A stretch of 64,000 bases of DNA, taken from positions 2,147,660-2,211,659 of the forward strand of contig NZ_KI911559.1 of NCBI RefSeq assembly GCF_000515255.1, read 5' to 3'. This document shows, piece by piece, positions 36,296 to 44,519 of the stretch. Origin of the DNA: Rhodovibrio salinarum DSM 9154 (GTDB taxonomy: Bacteria; Pseudomonadota; Alphaproteobacteria; Kiloniellales; Rhodovibrionaceae). Made by a program: the position numbers and the translations under genes. The notes beneath the pieces are model-generated. The model saw only the letters and a list, made by a program, of their open reading frames with translations, had not been told where the DNA came from and ran no database searches. How positions within the stretch are numbered: the first letter of the stretch is position 1; each line of letters begins with the position of its first letter.

Positions 36296-36484
36296 ATGCT
36301 CGACGGGGAGTTCCCGCCGCAAGATGACGACATACGGCTGCGCGCCCGCCCGCAATTGCGGCACAGCGCTTGGGCGAAGGCGAAACTTCGCCTGCTGGAG
36401 TATTGGGACTATCCGCCGGCTGCGCTGTTCTGGTTGATCCTGACCGCCGGCACGATCGCGGCCCTCAAGATCGCCGGCCTATAG
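36296..36484 (+). CDS. Small single-helix membrane protein (62 aa)
   Basis: The ATG at 36296 (MLDGEFPPQDDDIRLRARPQ) has GGGAGAGG about six bases upstream. An acidic, then basic, N-terminal half is followed by WDYPPAA and one hydrophobic helix (about residues 43-61) ending AALKIAGL. I do not recognise it. A hairpin starts a few bases after the stop. Confidence 0.6.
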   Translation: MLDGEFPPQDDDIRLRARPQLRHSAWAKAKLRLLEYWDYPPAALFWLILTAGTIAALKIAGL

Positions 36485-36488
36485 CCGC

Positions 36489-36524
36489 AGCAACCGTTCC
36501 CGTGACGTTGTCCGGACGGTTGCT
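36489..36524. terminator. Hairpin between convergent genes
   Basis: A 9-pair perfect stem, AGCAACCGT with ACGGTTGCT, has an 18-base loop and is followed by TTCC. It lies four bases after the stop of the 62-residue gene and 42 bases beyond the end of the oppositely oriented EctA-like gene. Confidence 0.55.
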
Positions 36525-36566
36525 TTCCGGCGTTTGACCCGCCGATGTGTAGGGTCGACGTGTTGG

Positions 36567-37289
36567 TTAGTGTGGCCGGCCGTCGTACTGGCTGTCCAGG
36601 ATGACCACCTCTTTGGCGCCATGGCCTTCGCGAACTTCCTCGGCGGCCTGGAGCGCATTCTCAAGCGTGGAGAACGACGGGTTCCAGGGCGTGAAGGCCG
36701 GCTGCTCGTTGCCGTCCAGCACGGCATAGAGACGGTAACCGTCTTCGTCGTGTCGGATCTGGATCTCGTTGTCGATACGAGTGATCGGCCCGATCACGAA
36801 CAGCCGCTCGATCTGGTGCTCGGCGTCGGGGAACAACTCGTCCTTGTAGACTTCCGTCTCCTCGATGCCGCAGTTGAAGTGGGCCGCCGTCTTGCGGAAC
36901 AGTGCTTCGGAGGCCTCGTTATCGGGCGCTACGGTCGTCTCGATGAAGCGCACGTGCAGGCACTCCTCGCGGGTTAGAATCTCCTGCAGCATGCCGGAGG
37001 CGATGCCCAAACCCTGGAACTTGTCTCGGACGTTGACCTGCCAGACGAACAGGCGGGTGTGGTCGCTCGGCAGGAGGTAGGCCGTCACCATGCCCGCGAC
37101 CTCGCCGTCGACCTCCGCCACCACGCTGGTAGCCGAGAAGTTCCGGGCGATCATGAAGTAGGCGTAACCCGAATTGACGTCGAGCGCGGCGGCCTCGTCG
37201 ACCATCTTCCAGATTTCCGCCCCGTCGTCGACCGAGGGGGTGCGGTAGGTGATCTCGGGCTCGTTGCCGGGGGTCGCGTCGTCGGCCAA
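36567..37289 (-). CDS. EctA-like diaminobutyrate acetyltransferase with C-terminal extension
   Basis: EctA acetylates L-2,4-diaminobutyrate, the second step of ectoine synthesis. Residues 14-170 match that family closely by eye: ITYRTPSVDDGAEIWKMV, LDVNSGYAYFMIARNF, the acetyl-CoA loop RDKFQGLGIASGML (89-102), ETTVAPDNEASEALFRK and ERLFVIGP near the normal end. About 65 further residues follow (from about 174) with an SFSTLENALQAAEEVREG helix and no family I recognise. Normal EctA is about 170-190 residues and is followed by ectB and ectC, which are absent here. It may be a second EctA, a specialised acetyltransferase, or part of a split pathway. Confidence 0.75.
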   Translation of the reverse strand: MADDATPGNEPEITYRTPSVDDGAEIWKMVDEAAALDVNSGYAYFMIARNFSATSVVAEVDGEVAGMVTAYLLPSDHTRLFVWQVNVRDKFQGLGIASGMLQEILTREECLHVRFIETTVAPDNEASEALFRKTAAHFNCGIEETEVYKDELFPDAEHQIERLFVIGPITRIDNEIQIRHDEDGYRLYAVLDGNEQPAFTPWNPSFSTLENALQAAEEVREGHGAKEVVILDSQYDGRPH

Positions 37290-37464
37290 GGGCTTGATCC
37301 ATGTCGGTTAGAAAAGGGGGCGGCGTTGTGCCGCGTGCAGGCACCTTACCATCGGATGACGCTTTTGTCGCGCCGCAGCACGGTAGTGGTCCGAGAGCAT
37401 TGCCTACGTAAAAGTCTTGTCCTTCGGGATGAGACTGGCAGACGTTGGCCTGTGTGGAGTCTTC

Positions 37465-39447
37465 TTACCCGTTCAGCACGGCCAGGAAATCGTCCGCATA
37501 GCGCTCCAGCTTGCTGCGGCCGACACCCGGAAGGCGGGCGAAGTCGCTGGTTCCGCGGGGACGGCGATGGACCATCTCCAGCAGCGTGGCGTCGGTAAAC
37601 ACCACATAGGGCGGCACGCCGGCGCGCTCGGCCAGGTCGCGGCGTTTGGCCCGAAGGGATTCGAACAGGTCGGCGTCCGCGCCGTCGAGGTCGTGTGCCG
37701 GCGATCGCCGACCGCCGGCCTTCTGTGTCCCACGCGATGGGCGCAGCTTTTCCGGGTCGGCGCGCAGCGTCACGGTCTCCTCGGCGCGTAGTACGGGGAC
37801 CACTTGTTCGCGCGGCCCCAGGCGGAGCACGCCGTGGTTCGCCATATCGACCTTGAGCAGGCCCTGGGCGACCAACTGGCGCAGCACGGAATGCCAGCGC
37901 TTCTCCGACTGATCCATGCCCTGGCCGAATACCTGCAAGCGGTCGTGGCCGCGCCGCTGGACCTTCTCACTTGTCTTGCCGAGTAGCACGTCGACGACGT
38001 GACCGGCCCCGAAGCTCTGGCCGACGCGGTAGACGGCGGAAAGCGCCAAGCGTGCTGCATGCGTGCCGTCGACCGCCTCCACCGGCTCCAGGCAGGTGTC
38101 GCAATTGCCGCAGGGGTCGGTGGTTTCGCCGAAATACGCCAAAAGCACCTGGCGGCGGCAGCGGGTGGTCTCGCAGAAGCCGAGCAGGGACTCCAGCTTG
38201 CGCCGCTCGACCAGCTTGATCTCCTCAGGCGCGTTGGAGTCGTCGACCATCCGACGCAGGTTCGCGACGTCGGTCATGCCGTAGACCATAAAGACTTCCG
38301 CCGGCAGACCGTCGCGCCCGGCGCGGCCGGTCTCCTGGTAGTAGGCTTCCAGCGATTTCGGCAGGTCGAGGTGGCAGACGAAGCGCACGTCCGGCTTGTC
38401 GATGCCCATGCCGAAGGCGATCGTGGCGACCACCACGACCCCGTCTTCGCGCAGGAAGCGGGTATGGGCATTTGCGCGCGTCTCGGCTTCCAGCCCGGCG
38501 TGATAGGCGACCGCGTCGACGCCCTGCTTGCGCAGCATGTCCGCGGTGTCCTCCACCTTGCGCCGCGACATGCAGTAGACGATGCCGCTTTCGCCCGGAT
38601 GGTCGCGGCAGATGAAATCGGTCAGTTGTTTGCGTGCCTGGCCTTTGACCTGCACCCGGTAGCGGATGTTCGGCCGGTCGAAGCTGGCAACGAAGGCGCG
38701 GGCGCCGTCGAGACCGAGCTGATGCTTAATGTCTTGGCGCGTGCTTTCGTCTGCCGTGGCGGTGACGGCGATCCGCGGGGTGTTCGGGAAGCGCTCGCCG
38801 AGCGCGCTGAGCTGCCGGTAATCGGGGCGGAAGTCGTGGCCCCACTGACTGACGCAGTGCGCCTCGTCGATCGCGAACAACGACACCTGACAGCGTTCCA
38901 GTTGATCCAGCAGGCCCCCCAGCAGCAGCCGCTCGGGTGAGACGTAGAGCAGGTCGAGCGCGCCGGAATCGAGATCGCGGCGGATCTCCCGCACCTCTTC
39001 AGGCGTGCGCGCGCTGGTGAGCGCCGCGGCGTGTACGCCGGCCTGGCGGAGTTGCTGAACTTGATCGTCCATCAAGGCAATCAGGGGCGAGACCACGACC
39101 CCCGTGCCAGGCCGCGCGAGGGCCGGAACCTGGTAGCAGACCGACTTGCCGCCACCGGTTGGCATCAGCACCAGGGCGTCCTGTCCCTGGGCCACGTGAT
39201 CGACCACCTCGCCCTGCAGCGGCCTGAAGTCCTCGTGGCCGAAAACTGCTCGCAGCACCTCGCGCGGCGCGCGCCAGGCGGCGCCGACACGTCGCCCGTC
39301 GGTGTCGGCAAGCGACGGATGACTGGGGTCGGGTGTGGCCTGCAAGGGAGTGAAAACCGATATCGTTGGAGTCACGACGCGGGTGGCGCGCCCGCCTGCG
39401 GTCAACGGCGACTCGTCGGGTCGGCGCGCAATGTACCGCCCCTTCAA
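37465..39447 (-). CDS. recQ: ATP-dependent DNA helicase RecQ
   Basis: This 3'-to-5' helicase acts in recombination and fork repair. The protein of up to 660 residues has Walker [10 protein letters not shown] (about 96-104), the DEAH box [19 protein letters not shown], the [10 protein letters not shown] motif VI region and the RecQ zinc-binding cysteines ([13 protein letters not shown] and CGNCDTCL). A winged-helix domain follows, and then a C-terminal HRDC domain with [20 protein letters not shown]. The listed start is a TTG at 39447; the first 60 residues are not conserved, and a GTG 24 codons on or a later codon may be the real start. Confidence 0.95.
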   Translation of the reverse strand: MKGRYIARRPDESPLTAGGRATRVVTPTISVFTPLQATPDPSHPSLADTDGRRVGAAWRAPREVLRAVFGHEDFRPLQGEVVDHVAQGQDALVLMPTGGGKSVCYQVPALARPGTGVVVSPLIALMDDQVQQLRQAGVHAAALTSARTPEEVREIRRDLDSGALDLLYVSPERLLLGGLLDQLERCQVSLFAIDEAHCVSQWGHDFRPDYRQLSALGERFPNTPRIAVTATADESTRQDIKHQLGLDGARAFVASFDRPNIRYRVQVKGQARKQLTDFICRDHPGESGIVYCMSRRKVEDTADMLRKQGVDAVAYHAGLEAETRANAHTRFLREDGVVVVATIAFGMGIDKPDVRFVCHLDLPKSLEAYYQETGRAGRDGLPAEVFMVYGMTDVANLRRMVDDSNAPEEIKLVERRKLESLLGFCETTRCRRQVLLAYFGETTDPCGNCDTCLEPVEAVDGTHAARLALSAVYRVGQSFGAGHVVDVLLGKTSEKVQRRGHDRLQVFGQGMDQSEKRWHSVLRQLVAQGLLKVDMANHGVLRLGPREQVVPVLRAEETVTLRADPEKLRPSRGTQKAGGRRSPAHDLDGADADLFESLRAKRRDLAERAGVPPYVVFTDATLLEMVHRRPRGTSDFARLPGVGRSKLERYADDFLAVLNG

Positions 39448-39544
39448 TGCCCGCCCGAGCGCGTGCGATCAAGGTTGGGCGTGGTGACGTCGACCACCCT
39501 GGACCGGTCTTAAGTATCGCCACCGACCGAAGGTAACGCCATAT

Positions 39545-39580
39545 CCCAGACCAAAGCCGGATCCCAGACCAAAACCGGAT
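39545..39580. repeat. 18-bp tandem repeat upstream of the sugar dehydrogenase gene
   Basis: CCCAGACCAAAGCCGGAT is followed directly by CCCAGACCAAAACCGGAT, which differs by one base, and then by CTGGG. The pair lies about 60-95 bases before the dehydrogenase start, in the divergent gap shared with recQ. It could be a double regulator site or a slippage product. Confidence 0.6.
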
Positions 39581-39640
39581 CTGGGCGCCGGCGCATACGA
39601 GAGCGGACGAACCAGGACAGCTCACGAGGAGGCCCGCATC

Positions 39641-40804
39641 ATGCTGCGATTCCGACCCTTCGCGCCGTTCCACGCCGTGATTGCAGCCGCGGGCGTGGCG
39701 GTGATCGCCGCTGCCTGTCCCCAACCGGTCGCGGCTGCCGAGCGCTTCACAACCGAACGCGCCCAGCTTACCGTCGAGCCGGTCGCCGAGGGGCTTGTGC
39801 ACCCCTGGGGACTGACCTTCCTGCCCGATGGCGACATGCTGGTGACCGAACGCGCCGGGCGATTGCGCATCGTGAGCCCGGACGGCCGGATTTCGGAGCC
39901 AGTCGCCGGACTGCCGGAAATCTGGTCGCGCGGGCAGGGCGGTTTGCTCGACGTGGTCCTGGGGCCGGACTATCCCGAAACCGGGCGGATCTACTTCTCT
40001 TTCAGCGAACCGGGTGATGGTGGTGCCAGCACGGCCGTGGCACGCGCGGTGCTGGATCGTGGTGACCTGAGGCTCAGCGACGTCGAGGTGATCTTCCGCC
40101 AGCAGCCCAAGAGCGGGGGTGGCCGACACTTCGGCTCCCGCTTGGTATTCGCGAACGACGGCACGCTGTTTATCACCATCGGCGATCGCGGCCAGCGCAC
40201 CCGCGCGCAGACCTTCACCATCAATCGCGGCCAGGTCATCCGGATCAACCCCGACGGTACGATCCCCGAGGATAACCCTTTCGTCGGCGTGGACGGTCGC
40301 TTGCCGGAGGTCTGGTCGTACGGTCACCGCAATCCCCAGGGGGCGGCGCTGCATCCGCAGACGGGCAAGCTCTGGATTCATGAGCACGCCGCGCAGGGCG
40401 GCGACGAAGTGAACGTGCCCGAAGCCGGCAAGAACTATGGCTGGCCGGTGATCCACTATGGCGAGGACTATGGCGGCGGCCAGTTCGGCGAGGGAACGCA
40501 CAAGGAAGGTATGGAACAGCCGATCTACTACTGGGACCCCTCGATCGCGCCGTCGGGCATGGCCTTCTACACCAGCGACCGGGTGCCGGCCTGGCAGGGT
40601 GACCTGTTCGTCGGCGCGCTCAAGTACCGGATGCTGGTGCGCTTGGATATCGAAGAGGGCGAGATCGTTCACGAGGAGCGGATGCTGGGCGACCTGCGCC
40701 AGCGTATCCGGGCGGTCGACCAGGGCCCCGACGGCAATCTCTACTTGCTGACCGACGCGCGCGACGGCCAAATCCTAAAGGTCTCCCCGACGCCGTTGTA
40801 CTGA
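39641..40804 (+). CDS. PQQ-dependent sugar (aldose) dehydrogenase
   Basis: This periplasmic enzyme of 387 residues is in the soluble glucose/aldose dehydrogenase family (YliI-like). A signal peptide ends VAAAER near residue 33. Beta-propeller landmarks include HPWGLTFLPDGDMLVTERAG, GGRHFGSRLVFANDGTLF, YGHRNPQGAALHPQTGKLW with its catalytic-type histidine, EHAAQGGDEVN and YYWDPSIAPSGMAFY. Such enzymes oxidise aldoses and pass electrons to the respiratory chain. The cofactor must be made elsewhere or acquired, because no pqq genes are in the window. Confidence 0.93.
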   Translation: MLRFRPFAPFHAVIAAAGVAVIAAACPQPVAAAERFTTERAQLTVEPVAEGLVHPWGLTFLPDGDMLVTERAGRLRIVSPDGRISEPVAGLPEIWSRGQGGLLDVVLGPDYPETGRIYFSFSEPGDGGASTAVARAVLDRGDLRLSDVEVIFRQQPKSGGGRHFGSRLVFANDGTLFITIGDRGQRTRAQTFTINRGQVIRINPDGTIPEDNPFVGVDGRLPEVWSYGHRNPQGAALHPQTGKLWIHEHAAQGGDEVNVPEAGKNYGWPVIHYGEDYGGGQFGEGTHKEGMEQPIYYWDPSIAPSGMAFYTSDRVPAWQGDLFVGALKYRMLVRLDIEEGEIVHEERMLGDLRQRIRAVDQGPDGNLYLLTDARDGQILKVSPTPLY

Positions 40805-40909
40805 ACAGCGCCTTTACCCTTCGAACGGCAAGCGCGCGTCTGTTCTGTGCGCACCGTGGCGGCAAGCATCGCGTGCATGCGGCTGGGCGCTCTATCGTCT
40901 TGTCCATCA

Positions 40910-40921
40910 CTTAAGCTTAAG
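40910..40921. promoter_or_regulatory. Palindrome CTTAAGCTTAAG upstream of sqr
   Basis: A perfect 12-base palindrome lies in a short AT-rich stretch about 100 bases before the sulfide:quinone oxidoreductase start. It could be an operator overlapping the promoter. It does not match a regulator site I know. Confidence 0.35.
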
Positions 40922-41019
40922 CTAATATGATTGTCTGCCAACGATCGCCTTGCGGCGGCTGCGGCCAATAAGAGCCTGGCCAAAGGCCCTTTAGACAGAA
41001 GCCCTGGGGAGGGTAGGCG

Positions 41020-42336
41020 ATGACTCACGTGGCGATCATGGGTGGGGGCATCGGTGGCGTGTCGATGGCCTACGAGTTGCGTCACCACCTCGGCCGGCAG
41101 GTCGAGATCACGCTCGTTTCGGACCGCGATACCTTTCAGTTCACCCCCAGTAACCCCTGGGTCGCGGTCGGCTGGCGCACGCAGGAGAAGGTCGAGGTGC
41201 CGTTGCGCCCGCATCTGGCGCGCCACGGCATCGCGTTTGTCCCGACCGGGGTCAAGCAAGTCCGGCCCGATGCGAACCGGCTCGAGCTCGCGGATGGGCA
41301 GACCCTCGACTACGACTACCTCGTGGTCGCGACCGGCCCGGAATTGGCGTTCGACGAAATCCCCGGCTGCGGTCCGCATGGCGGGTATAGCCAAAGCGTG
41401 TGCACCACGCCCCACGGCAAACAGGCTTTCGAGGCGCTGGAGGCGCTGTGCGCCGACCCCGGTCCGGTCGTGGTGGGCGCGGCGCAGGGGGCCAGTTGCT
41501 TTGGCCCGGCCTACGAATACGCCTTCGTCCTGGACCGGGAACTCCGCCGGCGCAAGCTGCGCCACAAGGTGCCGATGACGTTCGTGACCGCGGAGCCGTA
41601 TATCGGGCACCTCGGTCTGAACGGGGTCGGCGATACCAAGGGGATGCTGGAATCCGAGCTGCGTAACCGCGACATCCCCTGGATCACCAACGCCAAGACC
41701 GAGCGGATCGATGCGGAAACCCTGCATGTCGTCGAGGTCGACGACGACGGCAAGGACAAGCGCCGTCACGCGTTGCCGGCCAAAATGTCGATGATCCTGC
41801 CGCCGTTCCGCGGCATCCCGGCGCTAGAGGGCACGGGCGATCTGGTGAACCCGCGGCGGTTCGTGCAGATCGATAACTTTCAGCGCAACCCGACCTATAC
41901 CAATATCTACGCGGTCGGCGTATGTGTCGCGATTCCGCCGGTGCAGAAGACACCGCTGCCCTGCGGCGTGCCCAAGACCGGTTTCATGATCGAGACGATG
42001 GCGAATGCTGCCGCGCGCAACATCCGCGATCAGATCGACGGCAAGCCGGCCAGTTATGTCGCCACCTGGAATGCTTTCTGCCTTGCGGATTACGGTAACG
42101 GCGGGGCGGCGATCCTGGCGGTCCCGCAGACGCCGCCGCGCAACATCAACTGGGCGGTCGAGGGGTGGTGGGCGCACTACGCCAAGGTCGCCTACGAGTG
42201 GTACTTCATGCGCAAGCTGAAGAAGGGCATCGTCGAGCCGTTCTACGAGAAGTGGGTGATGCGTCTGTTGGGGGCGAACAAGGTACACAAGGAACCGATG
42301 GTCCATCAGCAACCGCCCAGGCAGGCCGCGGAATAG
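41020..42336 (+). CDS. sqr: Sulfide:quinone oxidoreductase
   Basis: This FAD enzyme oxidises sulfide to sulfane sulfur or polysulfide and feeds electrons to quinone. The 438-residue protein opens with the FAD loop VAIMGGGIGGVSMAYEL. Three cysteines fall where the redox-active ones do in Rhodobacter capsulatus SQR (127, 159, 353): Cys128 in SVCTTPHG, Cys160 in GASCFGPAYEY and Cys354 in FCLADYG. More cysteines occur at 302 and 315. The C-terminal amphipathic helices (YAKVAYEWYFMRKLKKGI) should attach it to the membrane. A flavocytochrome-like role is possible but less likely. The gene may be regulated from the palindrome upstream or by the MarR regulator downstream. Confidence 0.85.
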   Translation: MTHVAIMGGGIGGVSMAYELRHHLGRQVEITLVSDRDTFQFTPSNPWVAVGWRTQEKVEVPLRPHLARHGIAFVPTGVKQVRPDANRLELADGQTLDYDYLVVATGPELAFDEIPGCGPHGGYSQSVCTTPHGKQAFEALEALCADPGPVVVGAAQGASCFGPAYEYAFVLDRELRRRKLRHKVPMTFVTAEPYIGHLGLNGVGDTKGMLESELRNRDIPWITNAKTERIDAETLHVVEVDDDGKDKRRHALPAKMSMILPPFRGIPALEGTGDLVNPRRFVQIDNFQRNPTYTNIYAVGVCVAIPPVQKTPLPCGVPKTGFMIETMANAAARNIRDQIDGKPASYVATWNAFCLADYGNGGAAILAVPQTPPRNINWAVEGWWAHYAKVAYEWYFMRKLKKGIVEPFYEKWVMRLLGANKVHKEPMVHQQPPRQAAE

Positions 42337-42525
42337 GCCTGCGACCGTTCGTTCGCGCGACTCCGATCCCAAGGGTGCCCGCAGGTCTCACGTCGATGTG
42401 ACCCGGGCTTCGCCCTTTTCGTGTGTGCTTCCCCTAGGCAAAATAGTTTGAAAACGCTATCATTGTATCTGCACCCGAACGGATGCGGATCTTCCAACCG
42501 TACGGGCAGCTAATGGAGAGAACGC

Positions 42526-43122
42526 ATGCAACCGGAAACGCTGGCCGGATTGTTGAGCCATTTGGGCCGTGCAGGCGAGCCGGAGGGTGCGTGTAGCGGT
42601 CTGACGAGCGCGCAGCTTTCGGCGTTGCGGTATCTGGCGCGCGCCAACCCGATGTCGCGCACCGCCTCTGCCCTGGCCGCTTACCAAGGGACGACGCGCG
42701 GTACGGTCTCGCAAACGGTGAAGGCGCTGGTACAGGCCGGCTACGTCACCCGGACGCCTTCGGACGCCGACCGGCGCACGGTGCGCCTGGATTTGACGCA
42801 AGCGGGTTGGGCCAAGCTTGAGCAGGCGCCGAATGATCGGCTGGTCGCTGCGGTCGCCCGGCTGCCGCAGCACCAACGCGCCGTACTCGCCGACGCGGCG
42901 ATGTCGCTCAACGGCGCGCTTTCGGCCCAGGATTCAGAATGCGGCTTCGGGACCTGCGAAACCTGCAAACACCGGGAAGACACCGACGACGCGCAGGCTG
43001 ATTATTGCTGCCATTCCGGTTGTGCACTGGGATCGGGGGACCAGGATTGCCTGTGTGCCTCTTACCGGCCGCGCTTCGATCTCGCGGCGGCGTTGCCGAC
43101 CACAAGCGGGCGAGCGACATGA
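42526..43122 (+). CDS. MarR family regulator with cysteine-rich C-terminal tail
   Basis: This is a 198-residue regulator. The winged helix-turn-helix occupies about residues 25-105 (LTSAQLSALRYLARANPM, then TRGTVSQTVKALVQAGYV and RTPSDADRRTVRLDLTQAG). From about residue 137 there is an extra segment with eight cysteines in the pattern C-x4-C-x2-C-x13-CC-x3-C-x8-C-x-C, plus histidines, that looks able to bind metal or an iron-sulfur cluster or to sense thiol redox state. Its stop codon overlaps the start of the DUF6522 gene (ATGA). An ATAG-N10-CTAT symmetry at 42443-42460 upstream may be an operator. The signal sensed is unknown; the neighbouring sqr gene suggests sulfur species. Confidence 0.85.
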   Translation: MQPETLAGLLSHLGRAGEPEGACSGLTSAQLSALRYLARANPMSRTASALAAYQGTTRGTVSQTVKALVQAGYVTRTPSDADRRTVRLDLTQAGWAKLEQAPNDRLVAAVARLPQHQRAVLADAAMSLNGALSAQDSECGFGTCETCKHREDTDDAQADYCCHSGCALGSGDQDCLCASYRPRFDLAAALPTTSGRAT

Positions 43123-43451
43123 TCCGCCTTCCCGACGGCAGCGTTACCGGCCAGGGAGAAGACGGGGACCTGACGGTGGACGCGCAGGTCCTGGCCCCAC
43201 GCCTTGGCGTGTCGGTCGCGCAGCTCAAGGCCGAGATGCGCCGCGGCATCGTCTACAGCCGTGTCGAGCGCGGCGAGGGGGCGGATGCCGGCTATTGGCG
43301 GATCACCGTCACATACCGGCACCACGCGATGCAGGTGCTCGTGGCCCCGGATGGCACCGCCTACGAGCTGCCGGCAGCCAAACCAGGCGCGGGCATCCGA
43401 AACGAACCACCGCTGGTTGCGCTGGCCCGCCGCGCGGGAGGCGAGACCTGA
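43119..43451 (+). CDS. DUF6522-type small protein
   Basis: This 110-residue protein starts at the ATG at 43119, which overlaps the MarR stop as ATGA, so the two are translationally coupled. The sequence MIRLPDGSVTGQGEDGDLTVDAQ, shown here only in outline by MIRLPDGS and LTVDAQVLAPRLG, and then AEMRRGIVYSRVERGEGADAG and the beta-rich HAMQVLVAPDGTAYEL, fits the DUF6522 family as I remember it. The function is unknown. Its tight link to a cysteine-rich MarR regulator suggests a modulator or partner of that regulator. Confidence 0.65.
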   Translation: MIRLPDGSVTGQGEDGDLTVDAQVLAPRLGVSVAQLKAEMRRGIVYSRVERGEGADAGYWRITVTYRHHAMQVLVAPDGTAYELPAAKPGAGIRNEPPLVALARRAGGET

Positions 43452-43600
43452 AACGCGCTGGCGGAGAAGGAGACCGGAACCCCGTGCGCACAATGCCATT
43501 TCCGCCGTCTGGCGGACACCGACCAAACGACCCGACTGCGGGCCAGCGCCCTCAACAGCAGCAGGTCGGCAACAACCCTAGGCTTCGGAGGCCGCGCAAG

Positions 43601-44443
43601 ATGCCCGACGGCCAGATCATCCAGCAAACGCGCCCGCGGGGGCGCAACGTGATGCTGACAGCTGTCCAGGAGAGCGATCTCCTGACTGCTTGGCGCGAGG
43701 GCGGCGATCCGACGGCCCTCGACCGTCTGTTGCGTGCCTTCGAGCCGCTGTGCCGCAAACTGGCCAAGCGGTATGACGGCGCCGCGGAGCGCAATGACCT
43801 GCTGCAGGAAGCGCGCCTGGGCTTGCTCGACGCGATCCGGCGGTATGACCCGGAGCACGGCACGCGTCTGGCAACCTATGCCAGTTTCTGGATTCACGAG
43901 CGGCTGCGTCGCTATACGACGGAAACGCAGCCGATCGTGCGGGTGCCGCGCAACACCCGGCAGGCGCTTTCGCGCATGCTGGAGGAGGCGGGTCGGGAAA
44001 GCACGCCGGAGCAGGTCGGTGACAGTGGGGCGATCGCCCGTACCGTGGCCGAACGCCATGGTGTCGACGAAAGCGTCGCGCTGATGGCTCAGCAGCTTCT
44101 CGGCGCGGGTAACATAGTTTCGCTCGATGCCCCGTTGACGGGCGAGGACGGTGATCGCACGCAAAGCCGGATCGACCAGCTGCACGACCCAGCCCCATCG
44201 CCCGAGCATCAGGTCGCCGAAGCGCATGATACGCGCGTGCATACCGGACAGCTGATGCAGGCGCTGGGCACGCTGCCGGATCGCAAGGCGCAGATCATCC
44301 GTGACCGGCATCTCAGCGACCGTCCGCTCACGCTGGAGACGCTTGCCCAACGGTTTGGGGTCTCCAAGGAACGCGTGCGCCAGCTTGAAACCGCCGCCCT
44401 GCGTGATCTGCGCAAGGCGATCGGAACGGAGACGACCCAGTAG
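43601..44443 (+). CDS. RpoH-like alternative sigma factor
   Basis: This is a 280-residue sigma-70 family protein that directs RNA polymerase to a special promoter set. The ATG at 43601 has CGGAGG about nine bases upstream; a later ATG at 43652 is possible. Region 2 (about residues 40-112) contains DLLQEARLGLLDAIRRYDPE and TYASFWIHERLRRY. Region 4 (about 225-272) contains LTLETLAQRFGVSKERVRQL. The overall size and the YASFWIHERLRRY segment resemble heat-shock sigma factors, but the RpoH box (QRKLFFNLR) is replaced by TRQALSRMLEE. It is therefore a divergent RpoH-like or other group 3 sigma. It follows DUF6522 by 149 bases. Confidence 0.85.
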   Translation: MPDGQIIQQTRPRGRNVMLTAVQESDLLTAWREGGDPTALDRLLRAFEPLCRKLAKRYDGAAERNDLLQEARLGLLDAIRRYDPEHGTRLATYASFWIHERLRRYTTETQPIVRVPRNTRQALSRMLEEAGRESTPEQVGDSGAIARTVAERHGVDESVALMAQQLLGAGNIVSLDAPLTGEDGDRTQSRIDQLHDPAPSPEHQVAEAHDTRVHTGQLMQALGTLPDRKAQIIRDRHLSDRPLTLETLAQRFGVSKERVRQLETAALRDLRKAIGTETTQ

Positions 44444-44519
44444 CCACGGGGGTGGCGATGATGACGGTGCTAATGACGCTTGAGAGGCGCGCGGGAGGGC
44501 GGGCCGCAGCCGCGCTCGG

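Noticed and set aside
36010..36333. 107-codon minus-strand ORF between csp and the small membrane protein gene
   Set aside because: It crosses the hairpin and the start of the 62-residue gene, and its product looks random.
38999..40771. 590-codon minus-strand open frame
   Set aside because: It spans the start of recQ in another frame and the antisense of the sugar dehydrogenase. The product has no recognisable domain.
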